DNA of 64,000 nucleotides from Nematopogon swammerdamellus (taxonomy: Eukaryota; Arthropoda; Insecta; Lepidoptera; Adelidae). The stretch lies in contig OX336345.1 of assembly GCA_946902875.1 (NCBI GenBank), forward strand, positions 21,979,395 to 22,043,394, in the 5' to 3' direction. This document shows positions 20,401 to 29,444 of the stretch, piece by piece. Position numbers and translations under genes: made by a program. A model generated the notes under the pieces. The model had not been told where the DNA came from. It did no database searches and was given only the letters and a program-made list of their open reading frames with translations. Each line of letters opens with the position of its first letter. The stretch's first letter is position 1.

Positions 20401-20498
20401 TGCACCGCTGAGCATAAGTTTTTTCTTTTATTTTGTGCTGCCATTATTGAAGGGGGGAGAGAAAGCATTGAAAGGCGGCTGCGACGATTTACGGGCAA
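17478..20498 (-). CDS. LINE ORF2: endonuclease and reverse transcriptase
   Basis: 1006 codons with no internal stop. N-terminal endonuclease/exonuclease/phosphatase domain, about residues 35-270: FLTETQ (catalytic Glu), VLVGDFNAHH (metal and base contacts) and SSDHCLVG (SDH motif). Reverse transcriptase, about residues 480-760: NYRPIAITSLLCKVMERV, LDIAKAFDRVWHKALLSKL (motif A), GVPQGSVLSPTLFL (motif B) and HCYADDS (Y-A-D-D catalytic aspartates). The C-terminal region (about 800-1006) has SLSVFYRLFHGECSEEL and HRTGKMWNALPAHLFPPKYS, typical of CR1/L2/Jockey-type LINEs. Translation may start at the upstream Met or at Met19 (MAAQNKRKN, near 20444). The role is target-primed reverse transcription of its own RNA. 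Clade assignment is from motif style only; CR1/L2/Rex-Daphne cannot be separated here. All catalytic motifs seen are intact. Confidence 0.93.
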   Translation of the reverse strand: MPVNRRSRLSMLSLPPSIMAAQNKRKNLCSAVHNPTHFSVDVTNVRGLHSNLDAVHHHLETAKPALLFLTETQISRPADTSYLHYPGYTLEEAFRSRAGVCLFARADICCRRLRCQEDLAFSVLWVHVDLGSESRVYACVYRSHSGDAETARLFEYLSRAADEVQERFPTADMVLVGDFNAHHEVWLGSNRTDFAGRAAYDFALTYDLSQLVDQPTRIPDIDGHTPSLLDLLLTSNPAGYKVTVSAPLGSSDHCLVGSTVPSSPPQTRTEGPRRIWHYASADWDGMREHFASFPWRELCFNSDDPSECANTVAEVILGGMEMFIPNATLRLGGKSQPWYSRECADAAAAKAAAYRAWSRARTRRDPNISELKKNYNRLSRSCKRAIARAKFEHIGRIGDRLNRHPTGSREFWSLAKSVESNFCRSSLPPLQRTGGSLAHSAKDKADLLVSLFAGNSHLDDGGASPPSIPRCENSMPEVQFRQRTVRKELLALDPRKASGPDRVPALVLKRCAPELAPVLTRLFRLSYTTGRVPAAWKSAFVQPVPKKGDRSDPSNYRPIAITSLLCKVMERVINTQLMTYLETNNLISDRQYGFRPNRSAGDLLAYVTHLWGKALEGYGESLAIGLDIAKAFDRVWHKALLSKLPAYGIPSSLCDWVTDFLHGRSIQVLVDGCSSDAMPVNAGVPQGSVLSPTLFLLHINDMLSLGNIHCYADDSTAHGSYTSHPSAGRNVVDEKRLALVSELEQTLRYIAEWGRSNLVVFNASKTQVCAFSAKRTAFTPAPSFQNTSLKLSDHLGVLGVELSHDLNFRRHIEGKAKLASKKLGVLNKVRRYFTPGQKLTLYKTQVRSCLEYCSHLWDGSAKYQLAPLDSIQRRAVRLVGDPVVSRDLEPLQLRRDVGSLSVFYRLFHGECSEELFNAIPSSPFHLRTTRTGQGMHPYSIDLPRMRTNRFCRSFIHRTGKMWNALPAHLFPPKYSLGFFKRGVKRLLSGRHDIRNPRASQNVHGHR

Positions 20499-20960
20499 AG
20501 CGTGGATCGTGGCTTCATCACTATCTGCTCAGGATAGTGGAGCGCCGACACGATAGACGGAAGGGCCCCCGGTCCCCCTCGGAAGTGGCCGCCGGGACCC
20601 CTACAACCGGTCACCAACCGGCACGACGGGCCACTCCGAGATTATGCGCCGGTTGACCAGGGCAGCCTCTCGCGCTGGTTAGGCGCGATTGGGCCCCTAT
20701 ACTACCCGGCGGGCGGCCAGCGGGACAGCCGTTTCACCGGGTCTCCCTGGCCATCGTGTCGATGCACTACCCCTGGGCAGTGATTCGGCTTTAGAGCCAC
20801 TGGCCCACTCCTCGTCACAGCCAGCCCCTCCTGCTACTGGGTCCCCGGGATGTACACCGGAACGCAGAGAACTGTTATGGCGGTGTAATTGTTCCCGGGG
20901 TGTGGTGGCGAACCCAGGCGATCCGAAGATCTCCCACACGCTTTTGCTGTTCATTTAGCA
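20499..20960 (-). promoter_or_regulatory. GC-rich LINE 5' leader, possible internal promoter
   Basis: GC-rich non-coding stretch preceding the ORF2 start and distinct from the AT-rich flank beyond about 20990. Autonomous LINEs usually carry their promoter here. An 85-codon frame inside has no zinc-knuckle or other gag motif. Confidence 0.4.
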
Positions 20961-20989
20961 CCACCCAGGAGGCACGTGCGGTTTTTTAA

Positions 20990-21750
20990 CATTTGTCGAA
21001 GTGGTGCGTTATTTTGTTAATGAAAGCCCATTAATTTCTTTTAGAAAATATTTATTTCAGCGTCCCTAGGGCAGGCTCAAGACTAACAAATTTTATTCCA
21101 CTTAAAGTTAAAAAACATCGAACCAACCTAAGGTAAATTTTCGCCCCTATCCAGAATTTGCCGCAATTATAACACGATTTACCGCACCCATGTCCTCGAT
21201 CTAACTGCCTATTCTTCTTTACATTCGTTCAAAATTATAATATCTTAAATAAATGTCTACAAAACCATGATTTTTAAATTTTTTCACTTGATTGTTTTGT
21301 TTTGTTTGTTTGTTTGTTTTTTTTTTATTTTGTCTATTTGGCCTCCAATAGTAATAAAAAATCCTTATTAGTTAACGTTTTAGTTTTAATTTATTCTCCA
21401 TTCTCTTTTTGTTGTTAGTTTTAGTTTAGTTTTATATTAATTATTGCTCACGTTCTATTTATTTATACTTTCTAACCAAAGACGTCATTGTTTCTAACCT
21501 CTTTTTTAGCATATGTACTAGCGTAAATTCGTACTAACCACGTTGTGTTTGTCCGTAATTGTAGATAGCTTCTAATAATTTGTTAAGTAATTTTAAGTAA
21601 TCGATTGTATGGAGCGATTCTATGTAGACAAACCTAAATAAAAAAATAAATAAAAAAAAGAATTTATAGAATAAAAAGTGTGAGTCGCAAGATAATTATA
21701 TTTCGAGGCTCGAGTGAATTGAGATTTGGTAGCTAGCTAAATAGGTAGTA
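20990..21750. other. AT-rich unassigned sequence
   Basis: Long AT-rich stretch without an ORF, ending in AACCTAAATAAAAAAATAAA near 21635. It may be the 3' UTR of another retroelement, but no coding remnant is visible. Confidence 0.4.
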
Positions 21751-21754
21751 GTCA

Positions 21755-22165
21755 CCCGTCACGTCAGTGGTGCGAACGGTCGACTGTTGTTAAGCAACCC
21801 TGAGCGCGGTCAGTACTTGGATTGGTGAATCCGAACCACGGTCAGTCTCCAACGGTCGAGCGCCGTTGGAGACTGACCGTGGTTCGGATTCCACGTAAAA
21901 CTGTAGGTCCCTTCTCTTCTTAGTTCTTACCTTACTAGGTTGTAGGATTTAACGCGCCCGGGCTGGTACCACCGCACTAAATGAAACGTCGGTCGACACG
22001 GCTATGTATATAGTTCGTGCTTCCGTCCAGTTCAGTCAGTGTAGCCGACATGAAATGAACTGAAGCACTGACACGGCACCTAGTTCACCCGGTGTTATGG
22101 GCTGACATCACGGATGTTGTAGGTGATGTAGCCAACCGTGTCAGTTTCCATAAAATAAAAAAAAA
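21755..22165 (+). repeat. SINE-A with internal inverted duplication
   Basis: The head (GTCAGTGGTGCGAACGGTCG, GCGGTCAGTACTTGGATTGG) is followed by GAATCCGAACCACGGTCAG and, a few bases later, its inverse CTGACCGTGGTTCGGATTC. This makes a hairpin of about 38 bp per arm centred near 21860. The tail then runs normally to CCATAAAATAAAA. Confidence 0.85.
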
Positions 22166-22209
22166 CATCACTTGCGAGTGTGCTCAGCGCTACGCGCTGC
22201 CTAGCCAAT

Positions 22210-22437
22210 GAGGAGCGTCGCAACTTCCGTTCGTAATTTCGTGACGTTTCACTTTTTCTGAGTTAGGTCCCCATCCCAAAAGCTTCTCTTCAAAAATTTT
22301 AACTACCTGTATATCTTCGGAAATAAATTTCAAAGAACACGAATGGAGTTGAAATGATATTGAACGGAAATTTCTGCATTTCGTGCGGATCGCGACGAAA
22401 GTTGAATGTTGGAGAACAGTGCGGAAGATCCATAGAG
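22210..22437. repeat. Direct repeat, unit 1 of about 230 bp
   Basis: AGCGTCGCAACTTCCGTTCG ... GATCGCGACGAAAGTTGAAT, then GCGGAAGATCCATAG. It recurs at 22846-23077 with roughly 85% identity by eye. Non-coding. Confidence 0.75.
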
Positions 22438-22439
22438 GC

Positions 22440-22832
22440 ATTGGCGTATATAGAGGGGGGGCCGGGTGGGCACGGCCCACCCCAGAAGTGTCTGGTGCCC
22501 ACCCCAGGATGTTGGGTGGCCAACCCGAAATTCTAGGGTGGGCACTTAAATAATTTCACAAAAAAACACTTAAATAAATTTACGGCTGAGGAATCAACAT
22601 AAAATTCCATTTCCATCCAGGTAATCAAAATAAACACTTAAAAAATGTTTTTGTTTAATTTTATTTAGGTAAAGAAACTTTCCGAAATCAATGGTCGAAA
22701 TACGGCTCAACACTTCAAGTTCAAATTAGGTACCTACTTTTATTGCGTAGGTATACATCGGGTTTCGGCTTCATCGGCCATCGCTTTTCAGGGGCTAGGC
22801 CCACCCTGGAAAATAACCCTAGATACGCCAAT
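22440..22832. mobile_element. Short DNA element between the two direct repeats
   Basis: Ends TTGGCGTATATAG (left) and CTAGATACGCCAA (right) are inverted repeats. Subterminal GGGTGGGC... and GCCCACCCTGG blocks are also inverted. No transposase. No clear target duplication was resolved. Confidence 0.6.
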
Positions 22833-22845
22833 GCATAGAGGAGCG

Positions 22846-23077
22846 TTACATACAACTTCCGTTCGTACTTTCGTGACGTTTCACCTTTTCTGAGAGGCCC
22901 CCATCTCAAAGCATCTCTTCAAATATTATATTATATAATATTATAAGTACTAAAATGAGATACATTTCAAAGAACACGAACGGAGTGAAATGGAAATGAA
23001 ATGGAACGGACATTTCTGCATTTCGTGCGGATCGCGACGAAAGTTGAATGTTGGAGGACAGTGCGGAAGAGTCATAG
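22846..23077. repeat. Direct repeat, unit 2 of about 230 bp
   Basis: Second copy of the 22210 unit (ACAACTTCCGTTCGTACTTT ... GATCGCGACGAAAGTTGAAT), containing an extra ATATTATAT stretch. Confidence 0.75.
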
Positions 23078-23395
23078 GGGATGCACGGGGGGTTGGAGGG
23101 TGTTTGGCTCTACGGCCGCTAGATAATAAATTGCTCGCCTGCTACTGATAGGTAAAGTTAGGTTTCCGTGAAAGCGGCCACGTATTTTTATTTCTCGCCG
23201 ACCTTCGTTATTTCGCCGAACTCCGCGCTCGCGTGATGGATTGATAGTCCGATCATAAAATTGGCTTTTTCTATTGCTTTATTTATACTGAAGGACGGAG
23301 GGTGCGATAAAATCGAGATTACTAAATATTCTTGTCTTTCGGCCGCCCACTTCGACTACGCCTTGTGTGGACTACTTTCTTTTTTATGAATTACT

Positions 23396-23623
23396 AGCTG
23401 TGCCCGCGGCTCCGCCCGCTCTCATATTTCACTTCACTGCTAACCTCATAAGCCATTTAGCGTGATAGTAAGTAGTCTATAGTTGATGGGAAGAATCAAG
23501 CTATCCGTAGAATTTTGTTTGATTAAAATCGGTTCAGTGGTTCTCGAGTTATAAGCGGACAGACAGACATACACTCAGACACTCAGACAGAAAGCAGACG
23601 TTGGATTTTATTATAGGTAAGGA
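23396..23623 (+). repeat. SINE-B copy
   Basis: AGCTGTGCCCGCGGCTCCGC to TTTTATTATAGGTAAGG, the compact form of the family. Confidence 0.92.
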
Positions 23624-23735
23624 AGGCAATCGTTTTATTCAGACTATGTAATATTTGGTTTTAATATTTTTATAATGATATATTTTTTTTACATAATATT
23701 TTTTTTAAAACACATACTTGACATATCATTTCGAC

Positions 23736-24094
23736 TTTTTGTTTTATGGAAACAGATGCAGTTCGCTACATCACCTATGTACAACATCCGTGATTTCAGC
23801 CCATAGCGTCTTGGTGAACTAGGTGCCGTGTCAGTGCTTCCCTTCGATCGTGCCGGCTACACTGAACTGGACGGAAAACACGAACTATTTACATAGCCGT
23901 TTCAATCGAGCCTTCACTCAGTGCGATGGTACCAACCCGTGCGGGTTAAACCCTACCACCTTAGAAGGTAAGAAGGGACCACGGTCAGCCTCCAACGGTC
24001 GAGCGGTCTCCCATCCATCCACTGACCGCGCCCAGGTGTGCTTATGATCCGATCGAAAGTCGACCGACCGCACCACTGAGCTCGCGAGACTGAC
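23736..24094 (-). repeat. SINE-A, full-length, tRNA/5S-type head
   Basis: GTTTTATGGAAACAGATGCAG at the tail, head end CTGAGCTCGCGAGACTG. It lacks part of the GTAAAACTGTAGG linker between B-box-like and body segments. Confidence 0.85.
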
Positions 24095-24544
24095 AAATTA
24101 TTGGTTCTGGAACATCAGATTCAGATTCAGATATTTATTTCGCCATAAAGAACACACAACAATAACAATATTTCATTGAGACATATGCATATTCAGTATG
24201 GTTCGTCATCGTCATCGTCATCCTAGTTGCAATGTGATGTGGAAATTTGGATAGGTATCGAGATAGGTTTGATCCCGTAGTCGGCTAAATAATGAGCTGA
24301 AAAAGGCAAAGAAGAAAAAAGCAAGTGAGTACGTGTCTATACCTCAAACAATGGCCCACGAAAAGTTTATCGGAAAGGGTCCGGAAGAAAGGATATCTTT
24401 GGATCGCATCCAACATGACAGCCGTTAGTGTAGGCTCTTCAGATATCCGTTTATTTATTTACGCTCGCCTTTTAAGAGCACGCCACACATATCGGCTTCC
24501 CATACTAAAGTAATCGAAAGAATTACTAAATAAAATAATACACA

Positions 24545-24722
24545 AAAAGCCTTTTTTAAACGGTTTTTTAAACGGTTTTATTTAGCTTGACTCCGTATAT
24601 TTGTTTCTATCTTTGTTTCAAATCTTGCGACAACTTTTTCAACTACTTCTACTGAACCTATTTTTATGAAACTTTGCACACACATTGAGTTCTCGTGACA
24701 ATACAATATTATGATAATTTCA
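24545..24722 (+). repeat. Repeat end AAACGGTTTTATTTAGCTTG
   Basis: AAACGGTTTTATTTAGCTTG, then ACTCCGTATATTTG. It also occurs at 42353 and, inverted, at about 59860-59800. A similar AAACGGTTTTATT is at the ends of the foldback at 25527. It leads directly into the 130-bp satellite. Confidence 0.65.
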
Positions 24723-25104
24723 ACTTGGTAACGAGGGTCTGATGATGGAGTCAGGAGGTGGACAGTGGAACTCTTCAACCGTTACTAGTAACCTCCTCGA
24801 GTTTGGGCTCATTTGGTTTGTTTGGACGAGTGTCCCATACTTCTACCAATACACTTGGTGACGAGGGTCTGATGATGGAGACAGGAGGTATATAGTGGAA
24901 CTCTTCAACCGTTACTAGTAACCCCCTCGAGTTTGGACTCATTTGGTTGGTTTGGACGAGTGTCCCATACTTCTACCAATACACTTGGTGACGAGGGTCT
25001 GATGATGGAGTCAGGAGGTGTAGAGTGGAACTCTTCAACCGTTGCCAGTAACCCCCTCGAGTTTGGGCTCATTTGGTTTGTTTGGACGAGTGTCACATAC
25101 TTGT
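24723..25104. repeat. Tandem array, 130-bp unit, about 3 copies
   Basis: Units start ACTTGGTGACGAGGGTCTGA at 24723, 24853 and 24983. Period is exactly 130 bp by the positions of that motif. Each ends ...CATACTTCTACCAATAC. A single monomer occurs at 43541-43665 fused to a SINE. The array abuts the helicase fragment. Confidence 0.92.
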
Positions 25105-25500
25105 CGAACGCAAATGTATGAAACAGACATACCATCTGTTCAAATTGATTTTGAAAGGGACGGCGTACACCTTATCCATCCAAAAGCCATACAGTTTCCA
25201 GTAAAGTTTAATAATGGAACAGCTGAGAGACGGATGTTACCGATAATTTTGTCATGGGCCTCCACAGTCCATAAAATGCAGGGCAGTACTGTTGACCATG
25301 CGGTCGTGTATTTGGGCTCCAGACTATTTGAGGAGGGTCAAGCGTATGTTGCATTGAGTTGCGTAAAGTCTTTAGAAGGGCTTGTATTGAGGAGCTTGAT
25401 TGTGAGAAATTGACAGGTAAGAAAACGTGCAACAAAGATGCAATGAGAGAGTTGGGAAGGATGAGGAGTTTGCGTAATGATACGAGCCAAAAATCAAACT
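25105..25500 (+). pseudogene. Helitron-type PIF1 helicase, C-terminal fragment
   Basis: The frame reads [18 protein letters not shown], then [40 protein letters not shown] and SCVKSLEGL. This is the C-terminal helicase domain of PIF1-like proteins: the [10 protein letters not shown] block and the [10 protein letters not shown]/R-x-S motif VI region. The Arg normally in S-R-V is Cys here. A frameshift near 25400 moves the reading to [20 protein letters not shown], which ends at TAA (25499-25501). The N-terminal helicase motifs, Rep domain and Helitron ends are absent, so the fragment is dead. Host PIF1 is possible but unlikely given the truncation, frameshift and repeats on both sides. Confidence 0.85.
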
Positions 25501-25526
25501 AAAAACGAGTAAATATAAAAATAGGT

Positions 25527-26046
25527 AAAAAAACTTTTAAGTTAAACGGTTTTATTAAAAAAAAAACTAGACAAAAAATCTGCTGTACAAAAAACTAGAA
25601 AATAATAAGGACACAAACCTGGGCCTTCATAAGATTTTACGTCTGGGTAAGAAATCTTGCAATACTAGCTGCTGTCTTCTCATGTCGGATGCCAAAGGGC
25701 ACTTTGTGTCGCTGCGTCAGCGGAATCAGTAATAAATTGAGACTTTGAACAGACTAATATAAAAATGTGGGGTGCATGTTATTACGCATATTATACGCCC
25801 CACGTTTTTATATTAGTCTGTTCAAAGTCTCAATTTATTACTGATTCCGCTGACGAAGCGACACAAAGTGCCCTTTGGCATCCGACATGAGAAGACAGCA
25901 GCTAGTATTGCAAGATTTCTTACCCAGACGTAAAATCTTAAGAAGGCCCAGGTTTGTGTCCTTATTATTTTCTAGTTTTTTGTACAGCAGATTTTATTTC
26001 TAGTTTTTTTTTAATAAAACCGGTTAACTTAAAAGTTTTTTTTTAA
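25527..26046. mobile_element. Foldback element with arms of about 248 bp
   Basis: Arms 25527-25774 and 25795-26046 are near-perfect inverted copies around a loop of about 20 bp. Outer ends are ACTTTTAAGTTAAACGGTTT and its inverse. The body includes ACTAGCTGCTGTCTTCTCAT and AGGACACAAACCTGGGCC. No ORF. The end shares AAACGGTTTTATT with the repeat at 24545, so it may be part of the same (possibly Helitron) element. Confidence 0.9.
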
Positions 26047-26867
26047 AACAAGCATTTATTTAAGCCATGCACCTACTTAAATGAAAAACATTTGTTTTAA
26101 GTTTTCGATTTGTTTTGAAAAGCTTGTCGCTAGTTTATTTATAATTTTATTTTGTGTTTTTAGTAATGAAAAATTACTATTTTGAATATACATACTAGAT
26201 TGTATTGTCACCAGAACCAAAAGTATTTGCAAAATTTCAGCTCAATCGGTTGAGTGGAACTGGTTTAAAATTTAGTTGCAAGATTTGACTCATACTAACA
26301 AGTGAAGTTAAATAAAAGCTTGTAAGTAATAATAATAAAATACGATACAAAGTAAAAATTAAAGTATATACTTTAAGAAATAATTTCAAAAAAGTAATTG
26401 CGAACCACTTACGTCGAGAAGGAAGCGGACTATAAGGATGGCCGCGTTCCATTTCCACACACGGCGGTCGCGCGCGGGACTTATTCGTACTTTTTATTTG
26501 TTTTTCTTTTCACCCTTTTTATTATCTTAACCCTATTCGGTTGGGCGGAATCATTTGAGAGTTTTATGTCGGCGGCGGAGGCGCCTCGGGTCAGAAGGAA
26601 TTTACTTTTATTGTGCATTTATTATGATTGCGCGTGATTGTCGCCGGTTTCAGTCTGTTTGAACAGTTTATTCAGTTTCTGTATTTTGTAACTTGCTTAA
26701 CAGGTGTTTAAATAATGTAAATATATTACAAAATACAATTGAGATTTTTTTTTAGACTCGATTATGACCATGGTGTGTTCAAATAAAAAAATTCTGAGTA
26801 ATTATATATTTTTTTTTTTCTGAATTCGAATCAACCTTTCCATTCATAGTGTGGTTTCATTCATTCA
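26047..26867. other. AT-rich unassigned sequence
   Basis: Includes a short GC-rich patch at 26420-26600 with a 79-codon + strand frame containing a hydrophobic stretch. No family resemblance and no splice support. Not called as a gene. Confidence 0.45.
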
Positions 26868-27175
26868 GGGACAGCCACAGAGCATCAAATACCTACCGCG
26901 CGCGCCCCCTACTAGAGGCGCCCTAAGCGATGATATTTGAAACCCAATAACCGTACGCTGAGCTGCTAGCGCTTCGTATGTGTGTGTGTGTTAGTATCGA
27001 CACTACACACAAAGAGGAGCAAGTTAGGCACACGCACAAAACAAATGCACACGCACAACACACATATGTAAGTCATAGGCCACGCCCACAGGATTGAACG
27101 CTGTTGTAGAGAAATCGCGCTCACGGCGCCTCTAGTAGGGGCGCGCGCGCGCATTTCATGCTGTGTGGGGACAGC
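26868..27175. mobile_element. hAT-like MITE, family 1 copy 2
   Basis: Element 26876-27167 (292 bp), CACAGAGCATCAAAT to ATTTCATGCTGTGTG. Perfect 8-bp target duplication GGGACAGC at 26868-26875 and 27168-27175. The best-defined copy of the family. Confidence 0.95.
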
Positions 27176-27705
27176 GCATGTTGTATTTACTTTGTTTATC
27201 TATGGGTAAACAAACTTACGGTGGCAGTGCTGTGAAGAGCGAACTTTAGCTTTAACACTACTGGTTATATAAATCTAAATATATAAATGCTTTTTTACCT
27301 ACATTAAGCGAATTGTGTACTTGCTTAATCTTTATGATATCTACGAATTGGTTAGTGCTTCTTTACTTAAAATTGCCTTAATTGTTCACCACCTATCTAG
27401 CATTATAATTATTTATCTTTCTTTCAATGCAATTCAAATGTTCTCCTTTATACCATTAATATATTAATCTCCCTTTATACCATATATATATTAATATTGC
27501 TTGAATCTGTCATAGAGATAGGATAATCAGATGCTATTTGCTTAATAGCTAAAAAATATGCAAGTGGCTTCTTTGAAAAATTGATTTATTTAAATAATTC
27601 CCGAGATTCCCGGGAACGTTACTATACTATAAAACTATAATATAGATGTATTCAAAATAAATTTTCTTAATACGCTTTTATCACACTAGCGCTCACTTCC
27701 GACTT
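27176..27705. other. AT-rich unassigned sequence
   Basis: Low-GC DNA with ATATATTAAT stretches. No exon, repeat family or RNA gene recognised. Confidence 0.5.
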
Positions 27706-27960
27706 ATTTTTTTTTTTTTTTTTTTTTATGTAATCCGGTATGGGTGGCTGAGTCGGAGGGGCCAAAGCACATGCTCTAACCAGCCAATATCACCTCCGAG
27801 AAGGTAGGTGCCATACCGGAGACTTCCCTGGATTGCTGGCTATACTGGACTAGAGGAGAACACAACCGAGGTTGCTTGCGGCCATCTTACATCCAGTACG
27901 GTGGTACCAACCCAGTCGGCTACAATTTGAGCATACCACCTAGTAAGGGGCAAGGGAACA
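27706..27960 (-). repeat. SINE-C copy
   Basis: T-run, TATGTAATCCGGTATGGGTG, CCAATATCACCTCCGAGAAG and GATTGCTGGCTATACTGGAC, ending CATACCACCTAGTAAGGGGC. The block GGTGGTACCAACCC...ACCACCTAGTAAGG is shared with SINE-A and its H2 head. Confidence 0.9.
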
Positions 27961-28239
27961 AGGGACTTAGTTCGCGAGAATATTTATGCGACTGCTTCAC
28001 TAAGTATGTAGTTACTTTTCTTTTGGGATTGAAATTCCAAAAACCATTTTGGCCCACCAGGAACCTATACATAATTAGCAGTTTTTATTATTATGAATAT
28101 AAGTTTTCACTTTATACTTTACACTTAATCAGTAATCAATCACTTTACACCGAAGGGTTCACATAAACTGGATTAGTGATCTGCATATTATTGCTTTGAT
28201 TTTCACAAGTCCACTGCATTTATAATATACTTAATTCAC
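27961..28239. other. AT-rich unassigned sequence
   Basis: No features recognised between SINE-C and the long palindrome. Confidence 0.5.
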
Positions 28240-29190
28240 TTAAGCTAAGCGCAAACTGGCGCGGTGGTGGCGGTCATAGCGGTGGCGGCCAAAGTAGCGG
28301 TGGCGGTGGCGTTCAAAAGTCGCGCAGATCAGAGCGTTCAGATTCGACGGCGGTGGTGCCGCGGTGGTTGCGTAATTTCGTAATTTTCGTACTTTTAACT
28401 ACAAAATTGAAAAAATTTTCCTTTTTTTTAATCTTAAATTTAACTTTTTTTATTTTTTACTTTCTTTACTTTTGTTTTACTTTTTTTGAATTTCGCGTGA
28501 ACAGTATTGTATAGAATTGAGTGATTGTAGACCTCGTTTATAATTACTTCCTCCATCCTTTCGTCAGTTCCTATGATTATCACGCGATCAGATGCTGCAG
28601 GCGCGATCTGATCGCCACCGCCGCCACCGCCGCGATCGGACCGCGCACTGACCGCACGCGTGCAGCGATCGACTTTAATTACTTTAAGCTAAGCGCAAAC
28701 TGCGGCGATCAAGGCGATCACGGCGGTGGCGGTGGCGGTAGCGATCAGATAGGTTATATGCAATTGTGTGTGCAAGCGCACACTGGCGCGGACGATCGCT
28801 GCACGCGTGCGGTCAGATCGCGCCTGCAGCATCTGATCGCGTGATAATCATAGGAACTGACGAAAGTATGGAGGAAGTAATTATAAACGAGGTCTACAAT
28901 CACTCAATTCTATACAATACTGCTCACGCGGAATTCAAAAAAAGTAAAACAAAAGTAAAAAAAAGTAAAAAATTAAAAAAAAGTTAAATTTAAGAGTAAA
29001 AAAAAAAGGAAAATTTCTTCAATTTTGTAGTTAAAAGTACGAAAATTACGAAATTACGCAACCACCGGCGGCACCACCGCCGTCGAATCTGAACGCTATG
29101 ATCTGCGCGACTTTTGAACGCCACCGCCACCGCTACTTTGGCCGCCACCGCTATGACCGCCACCACCGCGCCAGTTTGCGCTTAGCTTTA
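28240..29190. mobile_element. 945-bp palindromic element with TTA target duplication
   Basis: Element 28243-29187, flanked by TTA on both sides (28240-28242, 29188-29190). Ends are AGCTAAGCGCAAACTGGCGC and its inverse. The two arms, each about 400 bp, are almost perfectly complementary. They run through GGTGGCGG-rich sequence, an AT-rich A/T-tract block and GCGATCAGATGCTGCAGGCG. The centre (about 28672-28790) contains a third, directly oriented copy of the terminus (AAGCTAAGCGCAAACTGC at 28685), showing nesting. A 3-bp TTA duplication suggests PIF/Harbinger-type mobilisation. No transposase. Frames inside are artefacts. Confidence 0.88.
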
Positions 29191-29444
29191 AATTTGAAAT
29201 GACAGCGTTATGCTGTGAGCTAACAATTTCAGGTTGTTTACGCAGCGTCTCGTCGTGCGACACGGTAACATCGTATAAAATGCACGTCACTAATCGCAAA
29301 CTATCCGCAGTAAAAAGCGACCAACTGTAGAATTTAGGCAAATTAGGAGATACCGAGCTTTATCCAAACTTGCGTCGTTACTCCGCTGTACTGTAACTAT
29401 GTGCCCAGTTGAAAGTTCGCCTTCCCCAAGAGACTAAAAACCTG
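29191..29444. other. Unassigned sequence
   Basis: Unique-looking sequence of moderate GC between two MITEs. No exon recognised. Confidence 0.45.

Larger units (their letters stand above)
17411..20960 (-). mobile_element. CR1/L2-group non-LTR retrotransposon, apparently intact
   Basis: Complete-looking LINE on the - strand. The 3' poly-A is the T-run at 17411-17432. A short 3' UTR follows, then one uninterrupted ORF (17478-20498), then a GC-rich leader of about 460 bp. The exact 5' end is uncertain, and no convincing target duplication was found (only a weak GCGGTT match). No separate ORF1 (gag-like) is visible. Either the element is single-ORF or it is 5'-truncated. It is GC-rich compared with the flanking DNA and lacks the internal repeats seen elsewhere, consistent with a young insertion. 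Confidence 0.85.

Noticed and set aside
20697..20954. 85-codon frame upstream of the LINE ORF2 as ORF1/gag
   Set aside because: No CCHC zinc knuckle, coiled coil or esterase signature. Better explained as the GC-rich 5' leader.
24723..25104. CRISPR-like array
   Set aside because: Direct tandem repeats with no unique spacers, in a eukaryotic context.
28521..28987. ORFs within the 28.2-29.2 kb region
   Set aside because: They fall inside the palindromic element and mirror each other in the arms.
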